From assembly GCA_904420235.1 (NCBI GenBank), contig CAJFUS010000146.1, positions 1 to 9,238 of the forward strand: a stretch of 9,238 bases of DNA, in the 5' to 3' direction. Both the position numbers and the translations under genes were made by a program. How positions within the stretch are numbered: position 1 is the stretch's first letter; every line of letters starts with the position of its first letter. The DNA is from Candidatus Neoanaerotignum tabaqchaliae (GTDB taxonomy: Bacteria > Bacillota > Clostridia > Lachnospirales > Anaerotignaceae). Below, one piece after another: positions 1-6,667 of the stretch. The notes beneath the pieces were generated by a model. The model saw only the letters and a program-made list of their open reading frames with translations, made no database searches and was not told where the DNA came from.

Positions 1-806
1 CTTCCCACTAACGTTATCGAATCCGGCTCAACACTTATATCCGACACACTGCAGCCTCTTGCCGGTTCTCCGCTTGTGGAAACTTGAATTGGCACCCGTT
101 TTGTTGTTTCAACATTTAATGTAACAACAGCCGTATCGCTGCTTAGCGAAACATTGCCCACAACATTGCCGTCGGCATCATAGGCGTTAATACGCGCCGG
201 AACTGTCTGCCCGTCATAAGGAGAGTCTAAAGTTATCATGGCTTTAACACTTTCTATAGACTCTATGACGCCTCTTGCTCCTGTAACAGTAACTTTTTGA
301 GGGTCTATTGTTTTTTCGCTTACAGTAGCCCCTCCCGCATTGCCGCTGTACTGAACCGTAACGTCAAATGTTTTGGACATACTTTCATCTATATTTACCG
401 TAAATGTTGACGGCGATATATATTCTATACTTACCGTATCTCCTCCAGTCAAGCCTGTTCTAAGCCTTATAGGCAGCGTAATATCTCCGCTGGCGCTGTA
501 TATATCTATTTCCGAAATGTCAATATAGGCGGAAAGGCTTCTGGCCTGCTGTATTTTGTCAAGCACCATTCTTTCGCCTCTAAGCCTTACAGCAACTCGC
601 GTGCCTTCTAAACTGTCCATATTTGTTATTGTCTTTCCGGCGCTTGAAAGCAGGTCGGAATTTTCTATATTTATGCTTGAGGAGAACACCCTATACTCAA
701 CTGGATTTTCTATATTTATAACCATAAACCAAAGAAAAACAGCTATAATAACTGAAAGGAGTTTCCAACCGGCGTCCTTTGTGAGCATTTTTTTAAATCT
801 ACTCAT
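1..806 (-). CDS. cdaR: YbbR-domain protein CdaR, regulator of diadenylate cyclase (3' end cut by window edge)
   Basis: The first 268 codons are present; the C-terminus lies beyond the left edge. CdaR is a membrane-anchored extracytoplasmic protein that binds and modulates the c-di-AMP synthase CdaA. Residues 1-13 are cytosolic and basic (MSRFKKMLTK), and about 14-31 form one hydrophobic anchor (WKLLSVIIAVFLWFMVI). The rest is beta-rich with YbbR-type repeats: one near 66-140, a clearer one near 167-232 (DPQKVTVTGA, then a VKAMITLDS strand), and a third beginning at about 256 (ISVEPDSITLVG). The ATG at 806 follows a GGAGGAGG ribosome site and overlaps the end of cdaA by 8 nt, so the two are probably translationally coupled. 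In Firmicutes the next gene is usually glmM, expected just outside the window. Identification rests on domain pattern plus position next to cdaA, and is firm. Confidence 0.93.
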   Translation of the reverse strand, partial: MSRFKKMLTKDAGWKLLSVIIAVFLWFMVINIENPVEYRVFSSSINIENSDLLSSAGKTITNMDSLEGTRVAVRLRGERMVLDKIQQARSLSAYIDISEIDIYSASGDITLPIRLRTGLTGGDTVSIEYISPSTFTVNIDESMSKTFDVTVQYSGNAGGATVSEKTIDPQKVTVTGARGVIESIESVKAMITLDSPYDGQTVPARINAYDADGNVVGNVSLSSDTAVVTLNVETTKRVPIQVSTSGEPARGCSVSDISVEPDSITLVG

Positions 807-1668
807 TCTTTTTGCCCCTCCTCCAGAATATTCTTTTGCGTTTTTTAGTTGCGCCATGACGTCCCTGAAGAAGCATTCGCCTCATGGCGTCAGAGCTTAA
901 ATTACGGTATAAAACGCCGCCGTTGGCTATTGATATAGCTCCCGTTTCTTCCGAAACCACTACAACAAAGGCGTCAGAAACCTCACTTGAACCTATAGCC
1001 GCCCTATGGCGTGTACCCAAATCCATGCTTATATCGTTGCTTTCCGTAAGAGGCAAAAAGCACGTCGCCGCCGCAACTCGGTTATTTTTTATTATAACCG
1101 CCCCGTCGTGAAGTGGAGTGTTTTTCTCAAATATGTTAATAAGAAGCTGGCTTGTAACAACGGCGTCTATTGGTATGCCCGTACGCTCAAAATCTCCAAG
1201 GGGAACATCTCTCTCTATAAGCATAAGGGCCCCTGTTTTAACGGCACTCATTTTTTCCGATGCTTTTATTACTTCCTCAACGGTTTTCTCCGTATAATCC
1301 CGATTGCTTTGAGATGTATCAAAACTTAGTATGTCAAATATATGCCGGTTTTTTCCCAACTGTTCAAGGGCTTTCCTAAGCTCCGGCTGGAAAACAACTA
1401 TAACGGCTATAATACCTACGGATATTGTTTTAGAGAATATCCACAATATAGTGTTCAGTCTTAAAACAAACGCCCCAAGGGCAAACGCGAATATAACTAT
1501 TATGCCTTTAAAAAGTACCCACGCCCTTGTTTCCTTAACCCAAAAAATAATTTTATATATAAGGTAGGCAACTATAAGTATATCAAGTATATCTTTAAGT
1601 CCAACAGAAGGTATAACTATATCCGAAAATCTTATATTAGTAAAAAGACTGTTAAAATACTGTTCCAT
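799..1668 (-). CDS. cdaA: Diadenylate cyclase CdaA (c-di-AMP synthase, membrane type)
   Basis: This 289-residue enzyme condenses two ATP into cyclic di-AMP, the messenger that controls potassium and osmolyte transport and cell-wall homeostasis. Three membrane segments are visible at about 24-44, 51-70 and 74-94, followed by the cytosolic DAC domain. Both catalytic signatures are intact: DGA at 188-190 (in TPLHDGAVII) and GTRHRAAIG at 218-226, which contains the RHR motif. Length and order match the CdaA/DacA/YbbP family. The basic C-terminal tail (KKRKRIFWRRGKK) is typical. The ATG at 1668 follows a GGGAGGAA site and shares one base with the stop of the upstream gene (TAATG). It is the third gene of a four-gene minus-strand operon and sits directly before its partner CdaR. 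The call is very secure. Confidence 0.97.
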   Translation of the reverse strand: MEQYFNSLFTNIRFSDIVIPSVGLKDILDILIVAYLIYKIIFWVKETRAWVLFKGIIVIFAFALGAFVLRLNTILWIFSKTISVGIIAVIVVFQPELRKALEQLGKNRHIFDILSFDTSQSNRDYTEKTVEEVIKASEKMSAVKTGALMLIERDVPLGDFERTGIPIDAVVTSQLLINIFEKNTPLHDGAVIIKNNRVAAATCFLPLTESNDISMDLGTRHRAAIGSSEVSDAFVVVVSEETGAISIANGGVLYRNLSSDAMRRMLLQGRHGATKKRKRIFWRRGKKNE

Positions 1669-2627
1669 TATTCCTCCCCCCTGTCGCTGTGTATTCCAGC
1701 GCGTTGATTTGTATCATATGTTCCTATCTTAGGCACTGCTTTAACGTAATAAAAGTAGTTCTTATCTTGAAACTGCACTCTTTCGGTATGCCTGTAATCC
1801 GGAAGGTCGTCAAAAAGACGTATTGCATAAACTATAACAGCAGATATAGCTACGCACACTGGAAGGCCGAAAACCGAAAAATCGCTCCCACCTAATATAA
1901 CGGCTAAAAAAAGTCCTATTATCATAACTATGGCAGAAACTATAATTGCTATTTCCTTCTCATGGTCTATACTCATATTGCTTATGGCCCAAGCCGCTAT
2001 AACCGCAACAGCTATGGCCGCCGCCGAGAAAAAGCAGCCGTAAAATGTTTGAGCCGCATCGGTAAAAATATATGTATACATGTTAAAAAGGTTATCAGGC
2101 ATCGTCGAGGCCGAAAACTCCGATGTAGGCGCCATTTTTATAACCTCACCTAAATTTAAGGCAAATTGATTAACAAACATCGCCGCGGCAGCCGGAAATA
2201 TGGCTCCAGCGCCAAAATAAAGGCCTCCCAAAATAGGTATTACATAAGGAAGCTTTATTTTAAAACACACAAGCATAGCTATAAACAAAACACTTTCCTT
2301 TGGAAAAATTCTGCCATAAAAAACATAAAGCAGGAAAAACACCATTAGGGCCACAATGGCAGTCTCTATTGAAGCCGCTCCTATAAAAACCACAGCTCCC
2401 AAAGCGCACACCACAATAAAAACCGATGCCGACGAAAAAGTTGTTATAATCGCGCCAAGCAGTATTATTGCCGCCTTTCTTAAGCCAGTTACGCCGCCCA
2501 TTGATAAATCGGACATAATGTAAAAAACCAAAAGTCCGGCTATAAATTTAGCCGCTATGTTTATTACATCTTCATACCTTTTGTATATCTCAATCAATCT
2601 CATTCTTATGCGCATTATTTCTTCCAT
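1668..2627 (-). CDS. Uncharacterised multi-pass membrane protein in the cdaA operon
   Basis: This is a 319-residue protein of unknown function. The hydrophobicity read by eye suggests about eight membrane helices between residues 22 and 270 (for example 22-40, 47-62, 66-84, 88-105, 114-150, 195-217, 226-246 and 252-270). A loop at roughly 155-190 separates the two halves. The soluble tail (about 272-319) holds an aromatic-rich block at 281-300 (TERVQFQDKN, then YFYYVKAVPK) that looks like a conserved motif rather than a simple end. The ATG at 2627 is preceded by AAGGGGA seven bases upstream; the later in-frame ATGs at 2615 and 2603 have poorer sites. It overlaps the preceding gene by 38 nt and cdaA by 1 nt, which argues for co-translation and a role tied to c-di-AMP production or membrane sensing. 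That role is inference; no enzymatic motif is visible. Confidence 0.88.
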   Translation of the reverse strand: MEEIMRIRMRLIEIYKRYEDVINIAAKFIAGLLVFYIMSDLSMGGVTGLRKAAIILLGAIITTFSSASVFIVVCALGAVVFIGAASIETAIVALMVFFLLYVFYGRIFPKESVLFIAMLVCFKIKLPYVIPILGGLYFGAGAIFPAAAAMFVNQFALNLGEVIKMAPTSEFSASTMPDNLFNMYTYIFTDAAQTFYGCFFSAAAIAVAVIAAWAISNMSIDHEKEIAIIVSAIVMIIGLFLAVILGGSDFSVFGLPVCVAISAVIVYAIRLFDDLPDYRHTERVQFQDKNYFYYVKAVPKIGTYDTNQRAGIHSDRGEE

Positions 2628-3099
2628 GGCTGTTCCCCTTTAAAAGCTTTTTAGACGCCTCTCTCCTTGCGTCGAACCCGTTGGCCGTTTCATTAAGACG
2701 TCTTTGACCGCGTTTAACTTTAGACTGGCCGTTGAGCTTTTTAATCCTTTCCTCGTAAATATCCATTCTTTTTTGCGCCAAATCATACTCGCGGCGATAT
2801 TTTATAGTGCACACAACACTATACAAAACAAGCAAAGCCACAAGCGCCAAGCCCATTTTTATAAATGCCGCTCTGCTTATAAGCAAAAAGACGTCCTCAT
2901 TTTCTATTATAAGCCTGTAAAGATAGTATATGCCGCATATAACCGCAAAACCTGCCACAACGCCAAGCCTCATCGAGAGATTTTTAAAATACACATAGTC
3001 GCGCCTGTATTTTGACGTAATTTTTCTGTCCTTTTCGCCATAATGCTTATCATATATGGCAAGCGAAACCATAAGCCGTATTTTTCTAAGGTCCTCCAA
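2590..3099 (-). CDS. Uncharacterised two-helix membrane protein, first gene of the cdaA operon
   Basis: I do not recognise this protein. From the TTG at 3099 it has 169 residues: a basic, charged N-terminal region of about 47 residues, two membrane helices (GVVAGFAVICGIYYLYRLI and a second around IKMGLALVALLVLYSVV), then a strongly charged cytosolic tail of about 70 residues. The tail starts with a likely coiled coil (YDLAQKRMDIYEERIKKLNG). The TTG at 3099 is preferred because GGAGG lies nine bases upstream (3109-3113). The longer reading from TTG 3120 (176 residues) would put that ribosome site inside the gene and has none of its own. It follows a likely promoter at 3141-3167 and overlaps the next gene by 38 nt. 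A structural or accessory role alongside CdaA is plausible from position only. Confidence 0.82.
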   Translation of the reverse strand: MEDLRKIRLMVSLAIYDKHYGEKDRKITSKYRRDYVYFKNLSMRLGVVAGFAVICGIYYLYRLIIENEDVFLLISRAAFIKMGLALVALLVLYSVVCTIKYRREYDLAQKRMDIYEERIKKLNGQSKVKRGQRRLNETANGFDARREASKKLLKGNSHGRNNAHKNEID

Positions 3100-3140
3100 A
3101 ATGTCTCGCCTCCGCAGCAAATATTAAAATATACATAATA

Positions 3141-3167
3141 AGTATACCATAAAAATATTGTTGTAAA
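3141..3167 (-). promoter_or_regulatory. Likely sigma-A promoter of the cdaA operon (extended -10)
   Basis: Read on the minus strand, an extended -10 box TGG-TATACT lies at 3149-3141, with TTTACA 15 bp upstream at 3167-3162. TTATTT at 18 bp is an alternative -35. The start of transcription would fall near 3134, about 35 nt before the TTG start of the first operon gene. The -35 lies inside an inverted repeat (3155-3176), so the promoter could be repressible. Confidence 0.55.
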
Positions 3168-3176
3168 TAACAATAT
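3155..3176. repeat. Perfect 8+8 bp inverted repeat over the cdaA-operon -35 region
   Basis: ATATTGTT and AACAATAT flank a 6-bp spacer (GTAAAT). The element lies 25 bp beyond the stop of the sigma-54 regulator and covers the -35 region of the next promoter. On the minus strand the second arm runs into TTTT, so it could be a weak AT-only terminator for the regulator. Its place over the -35 fits an operator equally well. The sequence alone does not separate the two. Confidence 0.5.
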
Positions 3177-3200
3177 CGATAATTTTTTATTAATTATTTT

Positions 3201-5162
3201 TCAAAGTTTAATGTTGTAAAGTTTCATTTTGTTCCAAAGTGTCGAACGGCTTATTCCAAGCTCCTTGGCGGCCTTTGTTCTTGAAAGGCCATTATTTTTA
3301 AGAGCCTTTATTATTCGGCCTTTCTCCCACTGGTCTGCCCCTGTACTCTCCTGAACGTCGCCGTATATTAATCGCTGGTCGTCGCTTTGGTTCTGAGTTT
3401 TAAATGAAAGACTGCGGCTTATCTCTGAAAACAAAGCCGTTGCGTTTATATGGCTGTTTTTCATCATAACCGTAAGCCTTTCAAGCATGTTTTGCAGCTC
3501 CCGCACATTTCCGCGCATATCATAATTTTTAAGCTCATTTATTATCTCTCTCCAAAGAGCCTCATTGGATTTGAAATTTTTATAGTCGTTGGCTTTAAGA
3601 AAATCAACGGCTATTATATCAATGTCATCCATTCGGTTTCTAAGCGGCGGTATTTTAAGCTCCAAAACGTCAAGACGATAAAACAGGTCCTCTCTAAAAT
3701 TTCCCTTAATCACTTCTTGATTAAGGTCTCTGTTGGTTGCCGCTATAACTCTTACGTCAACAGGTATAACCCTGTCGCTGCCTATGCGCCTTATCTCCTT
3801 CTCCTGTATAACTCTTAAAAGCTGAACTTGCATTTCAAGAGGCATATCGCCTATCTCGTCAAGAAATATTGTTCCCATGTGAGCCATTTCAAAAACTCCC
3901 ATTTTGCCGCCTTTTATGGCTCCTGTGAATGACCCCTCGTCATAGCCGAAAAACTCGGCTTCCAGCAAATTTTTCGGTATAGCGGCACAGTTTACAGCCA
4001 CGAAGGGGCCATCCTTTCTTTTTCCGCAGTTGTGTATGCTTTGGGCAAACAGTTCCTTTCCCGTTCCGGTTTCGCCAAATATAAGAACCGTCGAGTCTGA
4101 AAACGCGTAACTGCGGGCCACATTTTTAACCTCATTTAAAACTGCCGACGACCCTTTTATATCATCAAAGCCATATTTCGCAAAAAATCCCTTTTTGTTT
4201 CTCATAAAACTAAGGCGTGCATTTTTTTCATGTTCTTGAAGTACGGCTAAATCCTGGAATGTTGAAACAACGCCCTTTTTAACACCGTTTATCTCTATGG
4301 GTATTCTATGAGTAAGCACTGTTCCATAAGGCAGTTCAAAAACATCCCCTATATCTCCCCCGTCCTTATACATGGCCTTTATCATTTTGCTGCCCTTAAT
4401 AACATTATATATATGCTTTCCCTCAAGTCTGTCATTAATATCATGCTTTAAAAATTTATAAACCATGTCATTAGCAGCTATTATAATTCCATTCTCATCT
4501 ATGGCAAGTATAGCGTCATTTGTAAAATTAAAAACAACTTTATATTGTTCAAGCCTCAATTCATTAAGCTTATTTTTGTCTTCGTCAAATTTTTTAACCG
4601 ATATAATTTTACAGGCTGAACTAACGGCCAAATTAAGGGATTCTGCGCTTAAAAGTGTTGATTTATAGTTAAACCCCTTCTGTCTAACATAATAAGCCAT
4701 GTTTTCCGGCCCAATAAAAAGCGTATCCCTTTCGCACAAAGAAAAATATTTCTCTCTGGCACTTTCGCTTACGGACACATTAAAACTTTCAACCTTGACG
4801 TCCCACAGCTCCTTAAGCAGACCGCAGTCGGCGTACTCCCCATTATATAAAAGCAATTTAACTTTTTTAAAGGCATTTTTACCAAAGCCTGTTTTAATAA
4901 AGTCCACAGTGCTTTTTGCCAAAAACACCGAGCATATATCCCTCCCCAATTCTGTAAGTCTGCTGTCCATGCCATAAAACAAAAATACCTTAACTCCCAA
5001 TTCAGCTTTCTGCCGGCATATTTGCGAAACCATATCCTCATCAGTAACAATAATATCGGCCTCAAAGCCAATTTCTCTTGCTGTATTTCTAATCTGCTCC
5101 GCGTCATGCTGAGAAAAAACAACAAAATTTATTAAATTAATAAAATCCTTTCTTAAATCCAT
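3201..5162 (-). CDS. Sigma-54-dependent activator, PrpR_N-PAS-AAA+-Fis type
   Basis: This 653-residue bacterial enhancer-binding protein would open sigma-54 RNA polymerase promoters using ATP. Domain order: a PrpR-N-like sensor domain (about 10-190), a PAS domain (about 204-305, FTNDAILAIDENGIIIAAND), the AAA+ core (about 333-565) and a C-terminal Fis-type helix-turn-helix (about 616-650, SRTKAAKELGISRSTLWNKM). In the core, Walker A is GETGTGKE (363-370), the sigma-54 contact loop is GSFTGA (410-415, A to S relative to GAFTGA), Walker B is IFLDEIGD (432-439) and the arginine region is FREDLFYRLDVL (489-500). All look intact. The ATG at 5162 follows AAAGGTGAT. It is divergent from the dehydrogenase gene, the usual layout for a regulator and its target, but no sigma-54 promoter was found in the gap. 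The ligand is unknown; PrpR_N domains often sense small organic acids or their CoA esters. Confidence 0.93.
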   Translation of the reverse strand: MDLRKDFINLINFVVFSQHDAEQIRNTAREIGFEADIIVTDEDMVSQICRQKAELGVKVFLFYGMDSRLTELGRDICSVFLAKSTVDFIKTGFGKNAFKKVKLLLYNGEYADCGLLKELWDVKVESFNVSVSESAREKYFSLCERDTLFIGPENMAYYVRQKGFNYKSTLLSAESLNLAVSSACKIISVKKFDEDKNKLNELRLEQYKVVFNFTNDAILAIDENGIIIAANDMVYKFLKHDINDRLEGKHIYNVIKGSKMIKAMYKDGGDIGDVFELPYGTVLTHRIPIEINGVKKGVVSTFQDLAVLQEHEKNARLSFMRNKKGFFAKYGFDDIKGSSAVLNEVKNVARSYAFSDSTVLIFGETGTGKELFAQSIHNCGKRKDGPFVAVNCAAIPKNLLEAEFFGYDEGSFTGAIKGGKMGVFEMAHMGTIFLDEIGDMPLEMQVQLLRVIQEKEIRRIGSDRVIPVDVRVIAATNRDLNQEVIKGNFREDLFYRLDVLELKIPPLRNRMDDIDIIAVDFLKANDYKNFKSNEALWREIINELKNYDMRGNVRELQNMLERLTVMMKNSHINATALFSEISRSLSFKTQNQSDDQRLIYGDVQESTGADQWEKGRIIKALKNNGLSRTKAAKELGISRSTLWNKMKLYNIKL

Positions 5163-5201
5163 ATAATCACCTTTCTACATTATATCAATCATATCCGTTT
5201 A

Positions 5202-5223
5202 ATAAAAGCGTTATAAAAGCGTT
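5202..5223. repeat. Perfect 11-bp tandem repeat upstream of the activator gene
   Basis: Two adjacent copies of ATAAAAGCGTT (5202-5212 and 5213-5223). The 11-bp period places both copies on the same face of the helix, as expected for paired protein sites. It lies 40-60 bp upstream of the activator start, so autoregulation is possible. Confidence 0.55.
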
Positions 5224-5237
5224 GTTTTATCATAACT

Positions 5238-5288
5238 TTATTTTTTTAACATACTATATATAAGCAATAAATGTTATTTTTTTAACAT
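5238..5288. repeat. Two exact copies of a 15-bp AT-rich word
   Basis: TTATTTTTTTAACAT occurs at 5238-5252 and again at 5274-5288, with starts 36 bp apart. The second copy is extended to the left by ATG and becomes a palindrome (see the Rex-like site). Low complexity lowers its weight, but identity over 15 bases including the AACAT end is unlikely to be only composition. Confidence 0.5.
5271..5288. promoter_or_regulatory. Candidate Rex (NADH/NAD redox repressor) operator
   Basis: The 18-bp ATGTTATTTTTTTAACAT has perfect 6-bp arms (ATGTTA, TAACAT). It matches 11 of the 14 defined positions of the clostridial Rex consensus TTGTTAANNNNTTAACAA. It ends 6 bp upstream of the -35 of the first dehydrogenase promoter. 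Rex commonly controls fermentative alcohol dehydrogenases, so context agrees. The AT-rich background makes chance matches possible. Confidence 0.4.
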
Positions 5289-5294
5289 CAAATT

Positions 5295-5322
5295 TTGTGA
5301 CTTTTGAAAAAAATGATATAAT
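5295..5322 (+). promoter_or_regulatory. Upstream promoter P1 facing the alcohol dehydrogenase
   Basis: TTGTGA (5295-5300), a 16-bp spacer, then TATAAT (5317-5322) with the extended TGA just before it (5314-5316). Transcripts would carry a leader of about 235 nt before the ATG at 5563. Confidence 0.5.
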
Positions 5323-5450
5323 TAAAAAATTTTTAATGATAAATTGTGTAAAAATATAGCAATAACAGCTAAAAACAATACTAATGTAATGTGAAATATA
5401 TTGCAAATCGCAGTTTCAAAATAAAAAAATAACATATTTTTAAGTTTCGA

Positions 5451-5479
5451 TTGAAAAATCAACATTACAACTGTATAAT
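5451..5479 (+). promoter_or_regulatory. Main promoter P2 of the alcohol dehydrogenase
   Basis: TTGAAA (5451-5456), an ideal 17-bp spacer and a perfect TATAAT (5474-5479). Transcription would start near 5486, giving a leader of about 77 nt. It is a typical sigma-A promoter, not sigma-54, and is the best promoter in the window. Confidence 0.75.
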
Positions 5480-5505
5480 AATATTGTTTAGAATGTTACA
5501 TTAAT

Positions 5506-5532
5506 AAAAAAGTGTTTAGTAGGCGCTTTTTT
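5506..5532 (+). other. Terminator-like hairpin in the dehydrogenase leader
   Basis: AAAAAAGTG (5506-5514) can pair with CGCTTTTTT (5524-5532), giving nine pairs including one G-U and a 9-nt loop. It ends in a run of U just before the ribosome site. It could attenuate transcription or protect the mRNA; only three of the pairs have G or C, so it is weak. Confidence 0.35.
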
Positions 5533-5562
5533 ATATACTTAAAAAACAAAGGAGTGTTACCA

Positions 5563-6654
5563 ATGGCACAGACAGTTACATTTGCAGGATATACTATCGG
5601 CTACGGACAGGAAACTTACGAGCAGCTTATACCAATCTGTTCCAGATATGGAAAGAAAATCGTTGTTATAGGCGGAGAAAAGGCCCTTGCCGCCGCTAAG
5701 CCATACATTACCGAGGCTGTTAAAGATTCCGACCTCGAAATTCTTGGCTTTGAGTGGTTCGGCGGAGTTGCTTCTTACGAAAATGTTGACAGGCTTAAAG
5801 AGCTTGACACAGTTAAAAATGCCGACATGGTTTTCGGTGTTGGCGGTGGAAAAGCCATTGATACAGCAAAATGCACAGCATTCCAAACGGGAAAACCTTT
5901 ATTCACATTCCCTACAATAGCCGCAACATGCGCCTCAACAACAGCTATCGGCGTTATGTATTATCCTAACGGAGTTCAAAAAGACGTATTTATAGCAAAC
6001 AGACCTGCTATACATAACTTTATCAACCTTGACATTATTGCTCAGGCTCCTCCTGTATATCTTTGGGCCGGTATTGGTGACACGCTTGCAAAATTCACCG
6101 AGGTTCCATTTTCATCAAGAGGCCACGAGCTTGAAATGGCACATAAAGATGCCCTTCCTCTTTGCATGAGCAAAATGACAGGTGAGCCTCTTCTTCAGTA
6201 TGGAAAACAGGCTATGGACGATGTTAAGGCTGGAAAATCTTCATTCGCTCTTGAGCAGGTTGTTCTTGCCGTAGTTATTACATCAGGTATGGTTTCATAT
6301 CTTATTGACTCGTATAAATATAATTCTAACATGGGCCATGCAATATTCTATGGCATGACAGTTCTTCCTCAAATCGAAGAAAGACATCTTCACGGCGAAG
6401 TTGTTTCATACGGCGTTCTTTGCATGCTTATGATGGATAAACAAATGGACCTTCTTGACAGAATCTATAAATTCATGAAGTCAATTGGTCTTCCTACAAA
6501 ACTTGCCGATATGGAAGTTACTCTTGATGAAATGGGTCCTGCTCTTGACAGTGCCGTTACAAAATACGATATTGAGTGCTCACCTTACAAAATCACAAAA
6601 GAGCTTATGTATCAGGCAGTTGTTGACCTTGAGGAGTACAACAAAACACACTAA
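5563..6654 (+). CDS. Iron-containing alcohol dehydrogenase, glycerol-dehydrogenase-like
   Basis: This 363-residue cytosolic NAD(P)-dependent dehydrogenase belongs to the group III (iron/zinc) family, nearest in pattern to glycerol dehydrogenase GldA. The nucleotide site is GVGGGKAIDTAK (92-103). The metal ligands fall where GldA has them: Asp173 (in AGIGDTLAKF), His259 (in NSNMGHAIFYG) and His277 (in RHLHGEVVSYG). Length is normal and nothing is missing. The ATG at 5563 is chosen because AAAGGAG lies eight bases upstream; a GTG at 5512 would add 17 residues with no ribosome site and would overlap the leader hairpin. The gene is monocistronic, with its own promoters and a strong terminator. 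Codon use is biased (only 6 of 24 Ile are ATA), suggesting high expression. The substrate (glycerol, a diol or a short aldehyde) cannot be told from sequence. Confidence 0.92.
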   Translation: MAQTVTFAGYTIGYGQETYEQLIPICSRYGKKIVVIGGEKALAAAKPYITEAVKDSDLEILGFEWFGGVASYENVDRLKELDTVKNADMVFGVGGGKAIDTAKCTAFQTGKPLFTFPTIAATCASTTAIGVMYYPNGVQKDVFIANRPAIHNFINLDIIAQAPPVYLWAGIGDTLAKFTEVPFSSRGHELEMAHKDALPLCMSKMTGEPLLQYGKQAMDDVKAGKSSFALEQVVLAVVITSGMVSYLIDSYKYNSNMGHAIFYGMTVLPQIEERHLHGEVVSYGVLCMLMMDKQMDLLDRIYKFMKSIGLPTKLADMEVTLDEMGPALDSAVTKYDIECSPYKITKELMYQAVVDLEEYNKTH

Positions 6655-6667
6655 TTTTAAAAAAATG

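Larger units (their letters stand above)
5163..5562. other. Divergent regulatory region between the activator and the alcohol dehydrogenase
   Basis: This 400-bp, very AT-rich gap holds no gene. It contains two plus-strand promoters, a Rex-like palindrome, direct and tandem repeats and a leader hairpin, all listed separately. The six-base word TAACAT or its complement ATGTTA occurs five times (5247, 5271, 5283, 5430, 5493). No clear promoter for the minus-strand activator was found: the nearest TATAAT (around 5178-5183) is only 16 nt from its ATG, too close to leave a normal leader. Confidence 0.7.

Noticed and set aside
556..2348. Several plus-strand frames of 60-114 codons over the cdaA operon
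   Set aside because: They are antisense shadows of CdaR, CdaA and the 319-residue protein, without ribosome sites or domain features.
3100..3120. Longer N-terminus of the two-helix protein from TTG 3120
   Set aside because: No ribosome site precedes it, and the GGAGG at 3109-3113 fits the TTG at 3099.
5178..5183. TATAAT on the minus strand as the activator's -10 box
   Set aside because: It is only 16 nt before the ATG, which would start the RNA at or within the ribosome site, and it has no -35.
5387..5404. Sigma-54-like element before ATATTGC
   Set aside because: It reads GT-N10-GC rather than GG-N10-GC and lacks the TGGCA half, so it is not credible.
5484..5501. Second Rex-like site at the P2 start (TTGTTTAGAATGTTACAT)
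   Set aside because: It matches 10 of 14 positions but its halves are poorly symmetric, so chance in AT-rich DNA is likely.
5512..5562. Upstream GTG start adding 17 residues to the alcohol dehydrogenase
   Set aside because: It has no ribosome site and overlaps the leader hairpin, while AAAGGAG precedes the ATG at 5563.
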